A stretch of 64,000 nt of DNA from Acetivibrio mesophilus (GCF_004102745.1 NZ_RLII01000016.1:1-64000); one strand, 5' to 3'. Shown: positions 26,889-36,220, counted from the stretch's first letter. Notes: a model not told the origin generated them from the letters alone. Numbers and translations are program-made.

Positions 26889-28077
26889 CTTTATTCCTTT
26901 CGTAAATGACTCTACCATTAATAATGGTTGTAGAAACTTTTGACTTTATATCAAAGGGATGACCGTCATAGATAGCAATGTCCGCATCCTTCCCTACTTC
27001 TATACTTCCAACCCTGTCATCTATACCTGTCAGCTCGGCAGCATTTATGGTAATTGCCTTTAGGGCCTCCATTTCATCCATACCCTCTCTCACTGCCATA
27101 GCCGCACACAAAATCAAATACTGAATTGGTGTACAGGGATGGTCTGTCATTATTGCCACTTTTACTCCCGCCTTTGACAAAATCCCCGGTGTCTTCAAAC
27201 TAAGATTCCGAAGCTCCACCTTTGACCTGTCTGTGAGGGATGGGCCTACAATTGCCGAAACCCCTTCCTCTACAAGAATATCCTTAATTAGATGACCCTC
27301 TGTGCAATGCTCTATTGTAAGTCTCAATCCAAATTCCTTTGCGATTCTAACAGCTGTAAGAATATCATCTGCCCTGTGGGCATGGGCTTTTATCGGAATT
27401 TCCTTATTTAAAACCTTTAACAGAGCTTCCATTTTCATATCATATTCCGGCTTGTCGTTTTCTTCCGGATCACTATTGTATTTATCCAGCATTTCCTTGT
27501 ATTCCAAGGCTTTCATCAGGCTTTCCCTGAGAATGGCCGCCGTAGCCATACGGGTCGTAGGTGCCATTTTTCTTTCATTATATACCGTCTTGGGGTTTTC
27601 CCCAAAGGCTGCCTTTAGGGCTACAGGTTCTTTTACCACCATTTCCTCTATCCGTCTTCCGTAGGTTTTCAAGGCAACAAACTGTCCGCCTATAACATTG
27701 GCACTTCCCGGTCCGGTGACCACAGTGGTGACTCCATTTTCACGAGCATCAGCAAATGCACGATCCAAGTAATACACCGCATCTATCGCCCTGAGATGAG
27801 GAGTAACAGGATCCGTCATTTCATTGCCGTCATCACCTTCAAACCCCACCGAATCCTCCCACATTCCCACATGACAGTGGGCATCGATAAGTCCCGGAAG
27901 TATATATTTATTATTTGCATCAATAATTTCTAAATCATCAGAATGCAAAATTTCCTGATTTAACGCCGCAGGATATTCTCCCACTTCAACTATTTTCCCC
28001 GCATCAATAAGAATATATCCGTTTTCATAATTTATGCCGGCCATAGTTAGAATTCTACCGTTTTTTATTAGTAGCAT
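26875..28077 (-). CDS. Amidohydrolase (imidazolonepropionase/metal-dependent hydrolase family)
   Basis: A 400-aa TIM-barrel metallohydrolase. The order is an N-terminal beta domain (LLIKNGRILTMAG), metal ligands in IDAHCHVGM (HxH), KAHAHRADDI (His), TIEHCTEGH (His) and MTDHPCTP (Asp), then a C-terminal beta domain (GSIEVGKDADIAIYDG, TTIINGRVIYE). The set of ligands is complete, so an active enzyme is expected. The substrate cannot be read from sequence. ATG 28077 was chosen because GGAGGT lies 5-6 nt before it. It is the first gene of the operon with tsaE, tsaB and rimI; the functional link to t6A synthesis is unclear. Confidence 0.85.
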   Translation of the reverse strand: MLLIKNGRILTMAGINYENGYILIDAGKIVEVGEYPAALNQEILHSDDLEIIDANNKYILPGLIDAHCHVGMWEDSVGFEGDDGNEMTDPVTPHLRAIDAVYYLDRAFADARENGVTTVVTGPGSANVIGGQFVALKTYGRRIEEMVVKEPVALKAAFGENPKTVYNERKMAPTTRMATAAILRESLMKALEYKEMLDKYNSDPEENDKPEYDMKMEALLKVLNKEIPIKAHAHRADDILTAVRIAKEFGLRLTIEHCTEGHLIKDILVEEGVSAIVGPSLTDRSKVELRNLSLKTPGILSKAGVKVAIMTDHPCTPIQYLILCAAMAVREGMDEMEALKAITINAAELTGIDDRVGSIEVGKDADIAIYDGHPFDIKSKVSTTIINGRVIYERNKDERD

Positions 28078-28317
28078 TTTGACCTCCAAAAGTTATTGTT
28101 TATATAAACTGCATATTGAGTTACTTATAGTTCATTTTTTAAGCATATTTTATTTTATTATATTGTTGCTGTAATTACAATAGTGTAAGATGGGACCTAA
28201 GAGGGGTGCTTTTGATAGATTGGTCAGCATATAAGTAAAGCAGGCTTTATCATTTTTTAATCCAATTCATATAATAGCGTTTCATCCTACAAATGTAAGT
28301 TTGCGTTCTTTCATTAA

Positions 28318-28376
28318 AAGCTTGTGACATCGAGTCCCTTCGCTTTTGCCTCTTTCATTTCACTCCAAGAGGATAA
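28318..28376 (-). repeat. Dispersed two-hairpin repeat, copy A
   Basis: This copy shares a core of about 50 bp with the copies at 48172-48231 and 55526-55580. On the minus strand it reads CCTCTTGGA, TGAAATGAAAGAGGC, AAAAGCGAAGGGACTCGATG. Hairpin 2 is slightly degenerate (GGATAAA replaces GGCCAAA), and hairpin 1 has one mismatch (GTGAC versus GTCCC). It lies immediately downstream of the rpsI terminator. Confidence 0.8.
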
Positions 28377-28405
28377 ATAAAAGAGCCACATTTCTGTAGC
28401 TCTTT
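28370..28405 (-). terminator. Terminator after rpsI
   Basis: On the minus strand an 11-bp stem AAAGAGCTACA / TGTGGCTCTTT (28405-28395 with 28390-28380), one G-U pair, loop GAAA, is followed by TATTTATCC. Confidence 0.75.
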
Positions 28406-28425
28406 CTTCCGGAAACATATACCAA

Positions 28426-28818
28426 TTACCTTTTTGAGAACTGTGGTGCTCTTCTTGCTTTCTTGAGACCGTATTTCTTTCTTTCCTTCATTCTTGGGTC
28501 CCTTGTGAGGAATCCTGCCTTTTTAAGAGCAGGTCTCAATTCTTCATCAGCCTTCAAGAGTGCTCTTGAGATACCGTGTCTGATAGCACCGGCCTGACCT
28601 GTATAACCTCCTCCTGCAACTTTGCAGAGGACATCAAATTTGCTTAATGTATCAGTCAGCACTAGTGGCTGCTTAACAATAGTCTTTAATGTTTCAAGTC
28701 CAAAATATTCGTCAAGTTCTCTGTCATTTATAACAACTTTTCCATCTCCTGGAACAAGTCTAACTCTCGCAACGGATTTCTTTCTTCTTCCTGTACCGTA
28801 ATATTGTACCTTAGCCAT
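28426..28818 (-). CDS. rpsI: Small ribosomal subunit protein uS9
   Basis: A 130-aa ribosomal protein of standard length. It has [19 protein letters not shown] at the N-terminus, [20 protein letters not shown] near residue 68, and the basic C-terminal tail [17 protein letters not shown] that reaches the P-site tRNA. It is the second gene of the rplM-rpsI operon, 24 bp after rplM, and ends at its own terminator. Confidence 0.98.
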   Translation of the reverse strand: MAKVQYYGTGRRKKSVARVRLVPGDGKVVINDRELDEYFGLETLKTIVKQPLVLTDTLSKFDVLCKVAGGGYTGQAGAIRHGISRALLKADEELRPALKKAGFLTRDPRMKERKKYGLKKARRAPQFSKR

Positions 28819-28842
28819 AAGTAATTACTCCTCCCTTCCCCA

Positions 28843-29277
28843 TTATATATTGATTTCCAATTTTTCTGGTTTTTGAGCTTCATGCTGATGCTCAGTTCCT
28901 CTGTATACCTTGAGCTTCTTAAACATTGCCCTGCCGAGGCTATTCTTAGGAAGCATACCCTTTACAGCAATTTCTACTGCTTTTTCAGGTTTTTGAGCCA
29001 TAAAATGCTTGTACTTTATTTCCTTTAATCCTCCCGGATGCAGTGAATGGTGCCTGTAAAGCTTTTGATCCATTTTCTTACCTGTAAGTACAACCTTATC
29101 GGCATTCAGTACTATTACAAAGTCACCTGTATCAACATGTGGAGTATACTCGGGTTTATGTTTCCCTCTCAAAATTTTTGCCACTTCACTAGCCAGTCTT
29201 CCCAATGGTTTTCCTTCTGCGTCAACCACATACCATTTTCTCTGAACTTCATGGGGCTTCGCCATAAAAGTCTTCAT
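28843..29277 (-). CDS. rplM: Large ribosomal subunit protein uL13
   Basis: A 144-aa protein, the usual uL13 length. Motifs are [45 protein letters not shown] and [22 protein letters not shown] 29277 was chosen because AAGGAGGT precedes it and the family begins MKTFMAK; an in-frame start 30 bp earlier overlaps the ribosome site. It is driven by a near-consensus promoter and co-transcribed with rpsI. Confidence 0.98.
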   Translation of the reverse strand: MKTFMAKPHEVQRKWYVVDAEGKPLGRLASEVAKILRGKHKPEYTPHVDTGDFVIVLNADKVVLTGKKMDQKLYRHHSLHPGGLKEIKYKHFMAQKPEKAVEIAVKGMLPKNSLGRAMFKKLKVYRGTEHQHEAQKPEKLEINI

Positions 29278-29667
29278 GGAACCTTTTACCTCCTTAATCG
29301 AAAACAAATTTGATTTATAGAAATAAACTCTTTAGTTCAATTTAAAGTGAACCAAGTTTTTAACACTCCAATATTGTAATACAGGTATAAAGACGTGTCA
29401 AGTACATTTTATTAAAATTTTAATTTATCTTTTGTTTCCTCTCATTTTTGACCATAAATTACTCCATACTCTTATATAATCCATCGCCATTTCATTTTTT
29501 ATTCTCATGGCAGGTTTATCCATCCCGATTTTAATTGACAAAGAGTCCATCAAAGAATTATAATGATAATGAAGTAATCAATTATAGTTCTTAAAAAATC
29601 TGTTATTTACTATGTAGTTGCCTGTTAAATTTCTGTGTTTTATCAATACACCTAAGGAGTGAGCATA
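29278..29667. other. Divergent intergenic region upstream of rplM
   Basis: It contains the rplM promoter and leader and the upstream region of the small gene at 29668. I looked for an L13-type leader structure in the roughly 90-nt rplM leader and could not support one. Confidence 0.5.
29373..29401 (-). promoter_or_regulatory. Strong sigma-A promoter of rplM-rpsI
   Basis: Minus-strand TTGACA (29401-29396), a 17-nt spacer and TACAAT (29378-29373), with about 90 nt of leader before the start codon. Confidence 0.75.
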
Positions 29668-30063
29668 TTGAAGGACATAATGGTAGATGAGTTTCAGTTT
29701 ACAGTCGGAGAGCTTCTTGTAAGAAATAAGAGTATTTTGGATTTAATTACAAAATTCCAAGACTCAAACGGCAGGGTAAATCGTGGAATAGTGAAGGCTG
29801 TCACTCAGTGCGGATGCGCCAAAATCAATGCCGAAAAGCAGAATTACCCTGCGGGTGCGGATTTTGATGAAGTCCAAAAATTAATGAAAACCCATATCGA
29901 AGGAGAGCTCTGTGAAAACTGCAGGGACCTCATTGAAAAGGATATTGGTAGGAACATGTTTTACCTTGCTTCAATATGTAATACTCTTGATCTCAATCTT
30001 TATGACATTATTATAAAGGAACTTGATAGAATTAAGATGCTTGGAAAATACAATCTGAGATAA
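29668..30063 (+). CDS. Conserved Clostridia-type protein of unknown function, MazG-like helix pair
   Basis: A 131-aa soluble protein. The N-terminal helical part contains ELLVRNKSILDLITKFQDSNGRVNRG and a Cys-Gly-Cys motif (TQCGCAKI, near residue 52). The C-terminal part has CENCRDLIEKDIG, then FYLASICNTLDLNLYDIIIKEL, a helix pair resembling MazG-type pyrophosphohydrolase ends. I recall similar proteins in other Clostridia with no assigned role. TTG 29668 (or ATG 29680) is favoured since AAGGAG lies at 29653-29658. Four cysteines in C-x-C and C-x-x-C pairs could bind metal; that is inference. Confidence 0.7.
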   Translation: MKDIMVDEFQFTVGELLVRNKSILDLITKFQDSNGRVNRGIVKAVTQCGCAKINAEKQNYPAGADFDEVQKLMKTHIEGELCENCRDLIEKDIGRNMFYLASICNTLDLNLYDIIIKELDRIKMLGKYNLR

Positions 30064-30070
30064 GTAAAAT

Positions 30071-30106
30071 AAGAGCCATTACTAAAAAAGAAGTATTGGC
30101 TCTTTT
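30071..30106 (+). terminator. Bidirectional terminator between the 29668 gene and disA
   Basis: Stem AAGAGCCA/TGGCTCTT (30071-30078 with 30097-30104), extended by TAC/GTA, is followed by TTTTAAT on the plus strand and TTATTTTA on the minus strand. Confidence 0.7.
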
Positions 30107-30126
30107 AATCTGTATTTGCTAATTAT

Positions 30127-31209
30127 CTATAACCTCCTGGAATCCAAAAAGATTTGCTCTTGGACTCTTCTTAGTCCATCCCAGATAAGCCTTGCCCTTA
30201 CTTCCCCTATTCCTTCTACATCATCAAGGTCTTCAATGGAAGCGTTTAAAATTCCCTGCAAGTTTGAAAACTTATCCACCAATTTCCTTATTATACTTAC
30301 AGGAACTCTGGGAATTCTACTGAGGAGCCGATATCCCTTTGGACTTATAACCATCTCGAAGGCATCCGCATTTGAGCTGTAACCGAGAGTGTTGCAAATA
30401 TTAACCAGATTCATAAGCTCATCATAGGACAGCTGCCTCAGCTTTTCCAAGATCTCATCGGAACGAAGGTCTGTGCGTATCGCATAGTCTTCAATTATAA
30501 AAAGCTCATCAGTATCAACATTTGCTAGAAGCTCATCCAACTGCATACTAATAAGCCTACCTTCATAACCCAGCTCACTTATGTACCTTTCAATCTCCGC
30601 AGCAACTCTCATCAGCATTTCTGTACGCTGCAATACAAATCCCACATCATCCAATGTCACGATATCTTCAATTTCCAGCACGCTTAAGTTATTTATAGCC
30701 TCAAGCAATACGGACTTGTATTTTTCAAGGGTTTGGAGTGCTTGATTGGCTTCCGCAAGGATGACAGGGGTCTCTCTTAATATGTACTTCCTTGACCCCA
30801 TATAAATGGTGATAATATTTCTTCTCTGGGATACACTCACCACCAATTCTCCCGTCTGCTTTGCAACCCTGTCAGCTGTTTTGTGCCTTGTACCGGTCTC
30901 TCCTGTAGGTATCGATGTATCGGGAACAAGCAATGCATTGGCATACAATATTTTTTTGAGATCCTTGCTGAGAACTATAGCCCCATCCATTTTAGCCAGC
31001 TCATAAATATGGGCAGGGGTATACTCCTTGTTGATGTGGAATCCACCGTCAACCAGACTTAGAACCTTCTCAGAATCGCCAATTACAATAAGGGCACCCG
31101 TCCGGGCCAATAAAATATTATCCAAGCCTTCCCTTAACGAAGTTCCCGGAGCCAGCATTCTCAATACATCAATGATTACTTCATCCTTTTTTCCATCCAG
31201 GCCAGTCAT
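30127..31209 (-). CDS. disA: DNA integrity scanning protein DisA (diadenylate cyclase)
   Basis: Makes c-di-AMP from two ATP while scanning DNA for branched structures, 360 aa. The N-terminal DAC domain shows KMDGAIVLS (DGA motif) near residue 76 and GTRHKTADRVAKQT near 107. The family consensus in the second motif is GTRHRTA, so one Arg is Lys here. A helical linker and a C-terminal helix-hairpin-helix DNA-binding domain (IEDLDDVEGIGEVRARLI, near 325) follow. GGAGGACCT precedes the ATG. It lies 58 bp after radA, the usual partner; RadA is known to bind and inhibit DisA in Bacillus. Confidence 0.95.
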   Translation of the reverse strand: MTGLDGKKDEVIIDVLRMLAPGTSLREGLDNILLARTGALIVIGDSEKVLSLVDGGFHINKEYTPAHIYELAKMDGAIVLSKDLKKILYANALLVPDTSIPTGETGTRHKTADRVAKQTGELVVSVSQRRNIITIYMGSRKYILRETPVILAEANQALQTLEKYKSVLLEAINNLSVLEIEDIVTLDDVGFVLQRTEMLMRVAAEIERYISELGYEGRLISMQLDELLANVDTDELFIIEDYAIRTDLRSDEILEKLRQLSYDELMNLVNICNTLGYSSNADAFEMVISPKGYRLLSRIPRVPVSIIRKLVDKFSNLQGILNASIEDLDDVEGIGEVRARLIWDGLRRVQEQIFLDSRRL

Positions 31210-31267
31210 AGGTCCTCCAATAACTATATTATTTCAAACAGATTTATTTGCCAAAATATAAATTTGC

Positions 31268-32632
31268 TTATAGAAGTATATTCAATGCTTCCTGTACATT
31301 CTCCACATACTTTACATTTATATTATTAATCTCTTTCATCTGCTTTATAACCTTCATATTTCCGGTTGGAATAACACAGCTTTTAAAACCTATTCTCATA
31401 GCTTCGTTAATTCTTTTGTCTATCTGGCTTACAGCCCTTACTTCACCAGTCAGACCGACTTCACCTATTATGACGGTGTTCATATCCACCGGTATGTTTC
31501 TAAAACTTGAGGCTATGGCAGCTATTACGCCAAGATCACACGCAGGCTCATCAATCCTCAGCCCTCCCACTACATTTACATATGCATCAAAATTGTGAAG
31601 CTGCATACCTACTCTCTTTTCCAAAACGGCCATCAGCAGTGTAATCCTGTTATAATCCAGTCCTGTTGCCATTCTCCTGGGCATCCCGAAGCTTGTGGGA
31701 CAAACCAGCGCCTGAATCTCAATCATCATAGGCCTTGTGCCTTCGAGACTTGACACCGTCACAGATCCCGGAACGCTCTCAGTTCTTTCCGACAGCAGCA
31801 TTGCTGATGGATTGTCTATTTCTACAAGCCCCACATCCCGCATCTCAAATATGCCTATTTCGTTTGTGGAGCCAAAACGGTTCTTTACTGCCCTCAAAAT
31901 CCTATAGCTCAAATGTCTCTCGCCCTCAAAGTACAATACAGTGTCCACCATGTGTTCCAATACCCTCGGCCCCGCAATAGACCCTTCTTTGGTTACATGG
32001 CCTACAATTATTATTGCTATGTTCAGCGTTTTTGCAATCCTCATAAGTCCAGACGTAATCTCCCTTACTTGGCTTACGCTTCCCGGAGCTGCGGGCAAAT
32101 CGTCATTAAACATCGTTTGTATTGAGTCCACAATAATAAGATCCGGCCGTTCACTTTCGCTAAGGGCCTGTATTACTTTAAAATTTGTCTCAGATAACAT
32201 TAATAGGTTTGAATTTCTCACATTCAATCTATCGGCTCGTATCTTAATTTGCTTAATAGATTCCTCACCGGAAATATACAAAACTTTGGTATTTATCTTC
32301 ACCTTATCGCATATCTGCAGCAAAAGAGTGGATTTTCCTATACCCGGATCTCCTCCCACAAGAATAAGGGAGCCCTTTACAATTCCACCTCCGAGCACCC
32401 GGTCCATTTCCTTCATACCTGTCAGATAACGTTCTTCGTTATCCGTTTGTATTTCATTTATATTAACCGGCTTCACATTGGTAAGAGCAGTTCCTCCCCT
32501 GCCCTTACCCTTAGATTCCTGTATTTCCTCGACAAATGTATTCCACTGATTGCAGGAAGGGCATTTTCCCATCCAGCCTATACTCTCGTAGCCGCACTCT
32601 TGGCATACATAAAACGATTTTTGCTTCGGCAT
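31268..32632 (-). CDS. radA: DNA repair protein RadA
   Basis: Hexameric RecA-like helicase for branch migration in recombination, 454 aa. It has an N-terminal C4 zinc finger (CQECG..CPSCN, residues 8-30), Walker A GGDPGIGKSTLL near 92, the RadA-specific KNRFG motif near 250, and a C-terminal Lon-protease-like domain with a sequence around DLGVIAAIASSFR. ATG 32632 was chosen for TTGGAG at good distance. It is followed by disA and preceded by the GH15 gene at 39 bp, suggesting one transcript. Confidence 0.95.
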   Translation of the reverse strand: MPKQKSFYVCQECGYESIGWMGKCPSCNQWNTFVEEIQESKGKGRGGTALTNVKPVNINEIQTDNEERYLTGMKEMDRVLGGGIVKGSLILVGGDPGIGKSTLLLQICDKVKINTKVLYISGEESIKQIKIRADRLNVRNSNLLMLSETNFKVIQALSESERPDLIIVDSIQTMFNDDLPAAPGSVSQVREITSGLMRIAKTLNIAIIIVGHVTKEGSIAGPRVLEHMVDTVLYFEGERHLSYRILRAVKNRFGSTNEIGIFEMRDVGLVEIDNPSAMLLSERTESVPGSVTVSSLEGTRPMMIEIQALVCPTSFGMPRRMATGLDYNRITLLMAVLEKRVGMQLHNFDAYVNVVGGLRIDEPACDLGVIAAIASSFRNIPVDMNTVIIGEVGLTGEVRAVSQIDKRINEAMRIGFKSCVIPTGNMKVIKQMKEINNINVKYVENVQEALNILL

Positions 32633-32671
32633 CTGTTTCTCCAATCACTAAAACAATCTTATTTTCATTAT

Positions 32672-34606
32672 TTATAAAGCTCCCGCCTCTTTAAGTCCTG
32701 AGAGCACCAATACATACATGGCATGGGACCATGTAAGAGGTATTACCCAACAGGGCTCACCATTATCCTTACTCACCTGTTCCGGCAATAGACCTAGAGC
32801 AGTACAGGACTTTGCAGCCCACTTAAAGTAATCCTTCGCTTTGTCATACTCCTTAGTCTCGATATAATACAGAGCCACCCATAAAGTCGCCAACACCCAT
32901 GGATTTCCTCCAATATAATTATCGTTTTCATATCTTTTTATTCCGCCAACAGGGTGAGAAGTTAGAGCCCTTTCAATGGCCTCCACTGTTTTTCTGACCC
33001 TCTCATCCTTTATATCAAAGACACCAAAAGGAATGGAGACTCCGAGAAGACTTACATCAATGGTCCAATCCTCCAAAGTCACATCCCTGAAATACCCTTT
33101 TTCATTTACTTTGATTATCGTCGTGTACGGCGAATGCTCACTTCCCCATGGATTGAGCTTGGTGCGCACACTTCTAATAAATCGGCCCGCCTCATCCCTC
33201 CAAAGATTTTTCTCTATGGAGGCCTTCATATCCGAAGCTGCCTTTTCCCACTTTTCAACGATTTCGCGGGAAGCACCGAGAATCCTCGCCGCTTCGGCCC
33301 CGGCTTTAATACCACCGTATACTGCAGCACTTGAATAAGTGTGCTCTCCTACCCTTTCCTCCCACAAATCATAGCTAGGAGCAGGCAATCCCGTGTCGTT
33401 GTCTATAAATCGGGTTAAAAACTCCACACCTTTTTTTATGCTATCCCACATGCTCTTAAGAAAATCAATATTCCCTGTGACCTCATAGTGCTTCAACATA
33501 CCCCATATCAGAGTACCGGTCTCATCTACCTGCAATCCCCATGAGGGCGCAAGGTTTCCATCCATGTGGTACCTTTGCTGCCACGACCCGTCATCATCTT
33601 GAGTCATTACAGCCCATCGATAAAACTGGTCCACTGCTTCGGTAAGGCCTGCGGCATCCAATGCACTGGTAATAAACGCTGCGTCTCTTCCCCAACAGTA
33701 TGCATAACGCCCACACCTTGTAAACCCTTCATCTATTTCAGCAGAGGCCAACAATCCTCCCGTCTGTTCATCGGCCATAAGCTTGAATACCAGAATAGAC
33801 CTTTTATACAGGTCATCAATATTCTTATCTCCCGTTGAAAGGGATCTTGAATTTTTCAAAAAGTCCACCCAATACTTTCGGGTCTTTTCATACTCCTCAT
33901 CAACATTCATCTGCCTGCACAATCTAACCAGTTGCTTAACCCCTTTTAAGGTATGGGAGGCACAGATGTATAGGTTAAAGGATTTTTTATCCCCCGGCGC
34001 AATCTTTCCAATATTAAAGGACATGGCGCCATCCTTCATCATACCTATACAGTCATATCCATTAAGCTCCGTGTATCTGGCACTGTCAAAAGCATTATTC
34101 CCTAATTGAAACTGCAGAACTTCGCTGTCGGATGAGATGGAAATATAGTAATTATGCCTGTAATGAATCAGTGCATCTACATTGAAATCAAACAAAGTGC
34201 TTCTTAGTTCAGGAGTTGTAGAGACTGTTGAAGAATATTGAACAAAGCCCAGATCCACTTCATTTGCCCCAATGTTTTCAATTATATACCGTCTCACCAT
34301 TACATCTTTGTCTTTTAGAACAAAATCTGTCTGTTCCACTCGAAGTCCTTTGCCATTATCCTCACATACCGTCTTTAAAATATTGGTATCTTCTACATAA
34401 TACTGACTGTGGTGCCAGTTGTCTTCATAAAACCACGAAGTGCTGTTTTTATGGCCTGTATAAAATATTCCCGTAGCCATCTTATCAAAATGCTGCGGAT
34501 AATCAATATGAGGCCAGAATAGTCTTGTCAGCTCACCATTTCGTGTCAGGCACACAAGCATACTGGAATTTCCAATAATAGCATCATTAAAGTATGTTTT
34601 CGTCAT
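32672..34606 (-). CDS. Glycoside hydrolase family 15 (glucoamylase-like)
   Basis: A 644-aa enzyme without signal peptide, so probably intracellular. An N-terminal beta-sandwich (about 1-250) precedes an (alpha/alpha)6 barrel (about 265-640). CGRYAYCWGRDAAF, QVDETGTLIWG (candidate general acid Glu) and LLPEQV (candidate base Glu) match GH15 catalytic regions. Likely substrates are alpha-glucans or short alpha-glucosides such as glycogen breakdown products or trehalose; the sequence does not decide. It lies 39 bp upstream of radA on the same strand, an odd metabolic neighbour, and is divergent from a glycosyltransferase gene. Confidence 0.85.
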   Translation of the reverse strand: MTKTYFNDAIIGNSSMLVCLTRNGELTRLFWPHIDYPQHFDKMATGIFYTGHKNSTSWFYEDNWHHSQYYVEDTNILKTVCEDNGKGLRVEQTDFVLKDKDVMVRRYIIENIGANEVDLGFVQYSSTVSTTPELRSTLFDFNVDALIHYRHNYYISISSDSEVLQFQLGNNAFDSARYTELNGYDCIGMMKDGAMSFNIGKIAPGDKKSFNLYICASHTLKGVKQLVRLCRQMNVDEEYEKTRKYWVDFLKNSRSLSTGDKNIDDLYKRSILVFKLMADEQTGGLLASAEIDEGFTRCGRYAYCWGRDAAFITSALDAAGLTEAVDQFYRWAVMTQDDDGSWQQRYHMDGNLAPSWGLQVDETGTLIWGMLKHYEVTGNIDFLKSMWDSIKKGVEFLTRFIDNDTGLPAPSYDLWEERVGEHTYSSAAVYGGIKAGAEAARILGASREIVEKWEKAASDMKASIEKNLWRDEAGRFIRSVRTKLNPWGSEHSPYTTIIKVNEKGYFRDVTLEDWTIDVSLLGVSIPFGVFDIKDERVRKTVEAIERALTSHPVGGIKRYENDNYIGGNPWVLATLWVALYYIETKEYDKAKDYFKWAAKSCTALGLLPEQVSKDNGEPCWVIPLTWSHAMYVLVLSGLKEAGAL

Positions 34607-34909
34607 GAACTAACCCCCGTAATTTTAAGTCACTTTACTTAATTTGGACACTAATAAATACTACAAGCCTTATTTCATCATCTGAAACGGCTAGTAATTC
34701 GCACAAGGATCGTGCTAAAATTATCCAGAACTGGAATTTTTGATAAAACTATTTAGCCTGTCAAATATATATCGTGTTGTATATATTTAATTATAACATA
34801 TTTTAATATTTATTTATCATAAATATTTTTCCTTATTAAGTACAAAATAAATAAGGATATTTAGTACCTCGAAACAATCACATTTAATAAATTTATTTGG
34901 AGGAATCAG
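34607..34909. other. Divergent intergenic region between the GH15 and glycosyltransferase genes
   Basis: An AT-rich spacer with two short hairpins (GCAC-N7-GTGC near 34700, TCCAG-AA-CTGGA near 34726). I recognise no riboswitch or gene. Confidence 0.45.
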
Positions 34910-36166
34910 ATGTTATCACATTTAAACAGTGTTATATACGGCACGACACAAATTATGCAGGTGATAATATTTATTGCAGGATGCTATTTTTTCGGAATAT
35001 CGATCTTTGGCTGGCGAAAGCGCAAAGAAGACAGCCCTAAAGAATACGTTCCTCAAAAAAAGTTTGCTTTGATTGTTGCTGCCCACAATGAAGAAACAGT
35101 AATTGCACATATAGTTGATAGCCTTTTTAGACAAAACTACCCAAGCAATCTTTTTGACGTATTTGTCATTGCCGATAACTGTACGGACAAAACCGCCGAA
35201 ATAGCAGCGGAGCATGGAGCCATTGTATATAGGAGGAACAATAACTCCGCCCGGGGAAAGGGTCATGCCCTTGAATGGATGTTTGCAAAAATATTCAGTA
35301 TGGAAGGAAAATATGATGCAATAAGTGTCTTCGATGCCGACAACCTTGTTTCCTCCAACTATCTTTTGGAAATGAACAGGCAGTTGTGTAGAGGTCACAA
35401 GGTTGTCCAAGGGTATATTGACAGCAAAAACCCCTTTGATTCATGGATTACACTGTCATACTCCATAGCGTTCTGGCTCTCAAACAGGATATTTCAGCTT
35501 CCCAGATACTATATGGGCCTAAGCTGCGGTCTTTGCGGCACAGGCTTTTGTATTGATGTGGATGTTCTGAAGGAAATAGGCTGGGGGGCAACATGCCTTA
35601 CAGAGGATTTGGAGTTTACAATGAAGCTTGCCCTTAGCAATTACAAGGTTGCATGGTCTCATAATGCAGTAGTTTATGACGAAAAGCCCATTACATTAAA
35701 GCAATCATGGAATCAACGCAAAAGATGGATGCAGGGTCATGCAGACTGTGCGAGCCGCTTTTTAGGTCCGTTGTTTCGGAAAGCTTTCAGGGAAGGAGAT
35801 TTAATAGCCTTCGACTGTGCAGTTTACTTATTTCAGCCCATAAGGCTGGTTTTTATAGGATTAATAACAATAATGATGTGGATTCAAACTGTTTTTCCCG
35901 AATCCCCTTTTTATAATATGAGATATGTTTTTCCTACAGTAGTCTGGTATGTATTTGTAACTTTGCAGTTTCTCTACGGCCCTCTGGTTGTCCTTTCAGA
36001 AAGAAAATTCAACCTCAAGGTGCTTTATGGCTTTTTGATTTACCCTTTTTACTGCATTACATGGATACCAATTACTATCCAAGGATTTATGAGTAAAAAC
36101 AACAAGGATTGGAGTCACACGCAGCATTCAAGAAAAATAAGCATATCTGACCTGGAAAAGGCTTAA
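34910..36166 (+). CDS. Membrane glycosyltransferase family 2
   Basis: A 418-aa processive-type GT-A enzyme. One N-terminal transmembrane helix (about 15-35) precedes the catalytic domain (about 48-285), with VIADNCTDKTAE, VFDADN (metal-binding DxD), TEDLEF (catalytic acidic pair) and QRKRWMQGH (QxxRW). Two to four C-terminal helices (about 300-395) form the channel region. This set is typical of cellulose-synthase/hyaluronan-synthase-like GT2 proteins. The product is unknown, and no cyclic-di-GMP PilZ domain is present. GGAGGA precedes the ATG. Confidence 0.88.
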   Translation: MLSHLNSVIYGTTQIMQVIIFIAGCYFFGISIFGWRKRKEDSPKEYVPQKKFALIVAAHNEETVIAHIVDSLFRQNYPSNLFDVFVIADNCTDKTAEIAAEHGAIVYRRNNNSARGKGHALEWMFAKIFSMEGKYDAISVFDADNLVSSNYLLEMNRQLCRGHKVVQGYIDSKNPFDSWITLSYSIAFWLSNRIFQLPRYYMGLSCGLCGTGFCIDVDVLKEIGWGATCLTEDLEFTMKLALSNYKVAWSHNAVVYDEKPITLKQSWNQRKRWMQGHADCASRFLGPLFRKAFREGDLIAFDCAVYLFQPIRLVFIGLITIMMWIQTVFPESPFYNMRYVFPTVVWYVFVTLQFLYGPLVVLSERKFNLKVLYGFLIYPFYCITWIPITIQGFMSKNNKDWSHTQHSRKISISDLEKA

Positions 36167-36170
36167 ATGA

Positions 36171-36215
36171 GGCTAAAAAAAGAGCCAAAAGGAACCATTC
36201 CCTCTGACTCTTTTT
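36171..36215 (-). terminator. Very long-stem terminator after clpC
   Basis: On the minus strand an 18-bp stem including G-U pairs (36215-36198 with 36094+100-based 36194-36177; outer AAAAAGAG/CTCTTTTT, tight 3-nt loop) is followed by TTTAGCC. It lies directly after the clpC stop and converges on the glycosyltransferase gene. Confidence 0.8.
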
Positions 36216-36220
36216 CCTCC

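Larger units (their letters stand above)
28078..28425. other. Intergenic region between the amidohydrolase gene and rpsI
   Basis: It holds the rpsI terminator (28370-28405) and one copy of the two-hairpin repeat (28318-28376). The remaining AT-rich part upstream of the amidohydrolase gene contains a TATAAT but no convincing -35 box. Confidence 0.6.

Noticed and set aside
29290-29366. Ribosomal protein L13 leader RNA upstream of rplM
   Set aside because: The leader is AT-rich, and I could not find the conserved hairpin with confidence.
34690-34740. Riboswitch-like hairpins between the GH15 and GT2 genes
   Set aside because: Only two short stems are present; no known riboswitch core such as that of the c-di-GMP or glycine class was recognised.
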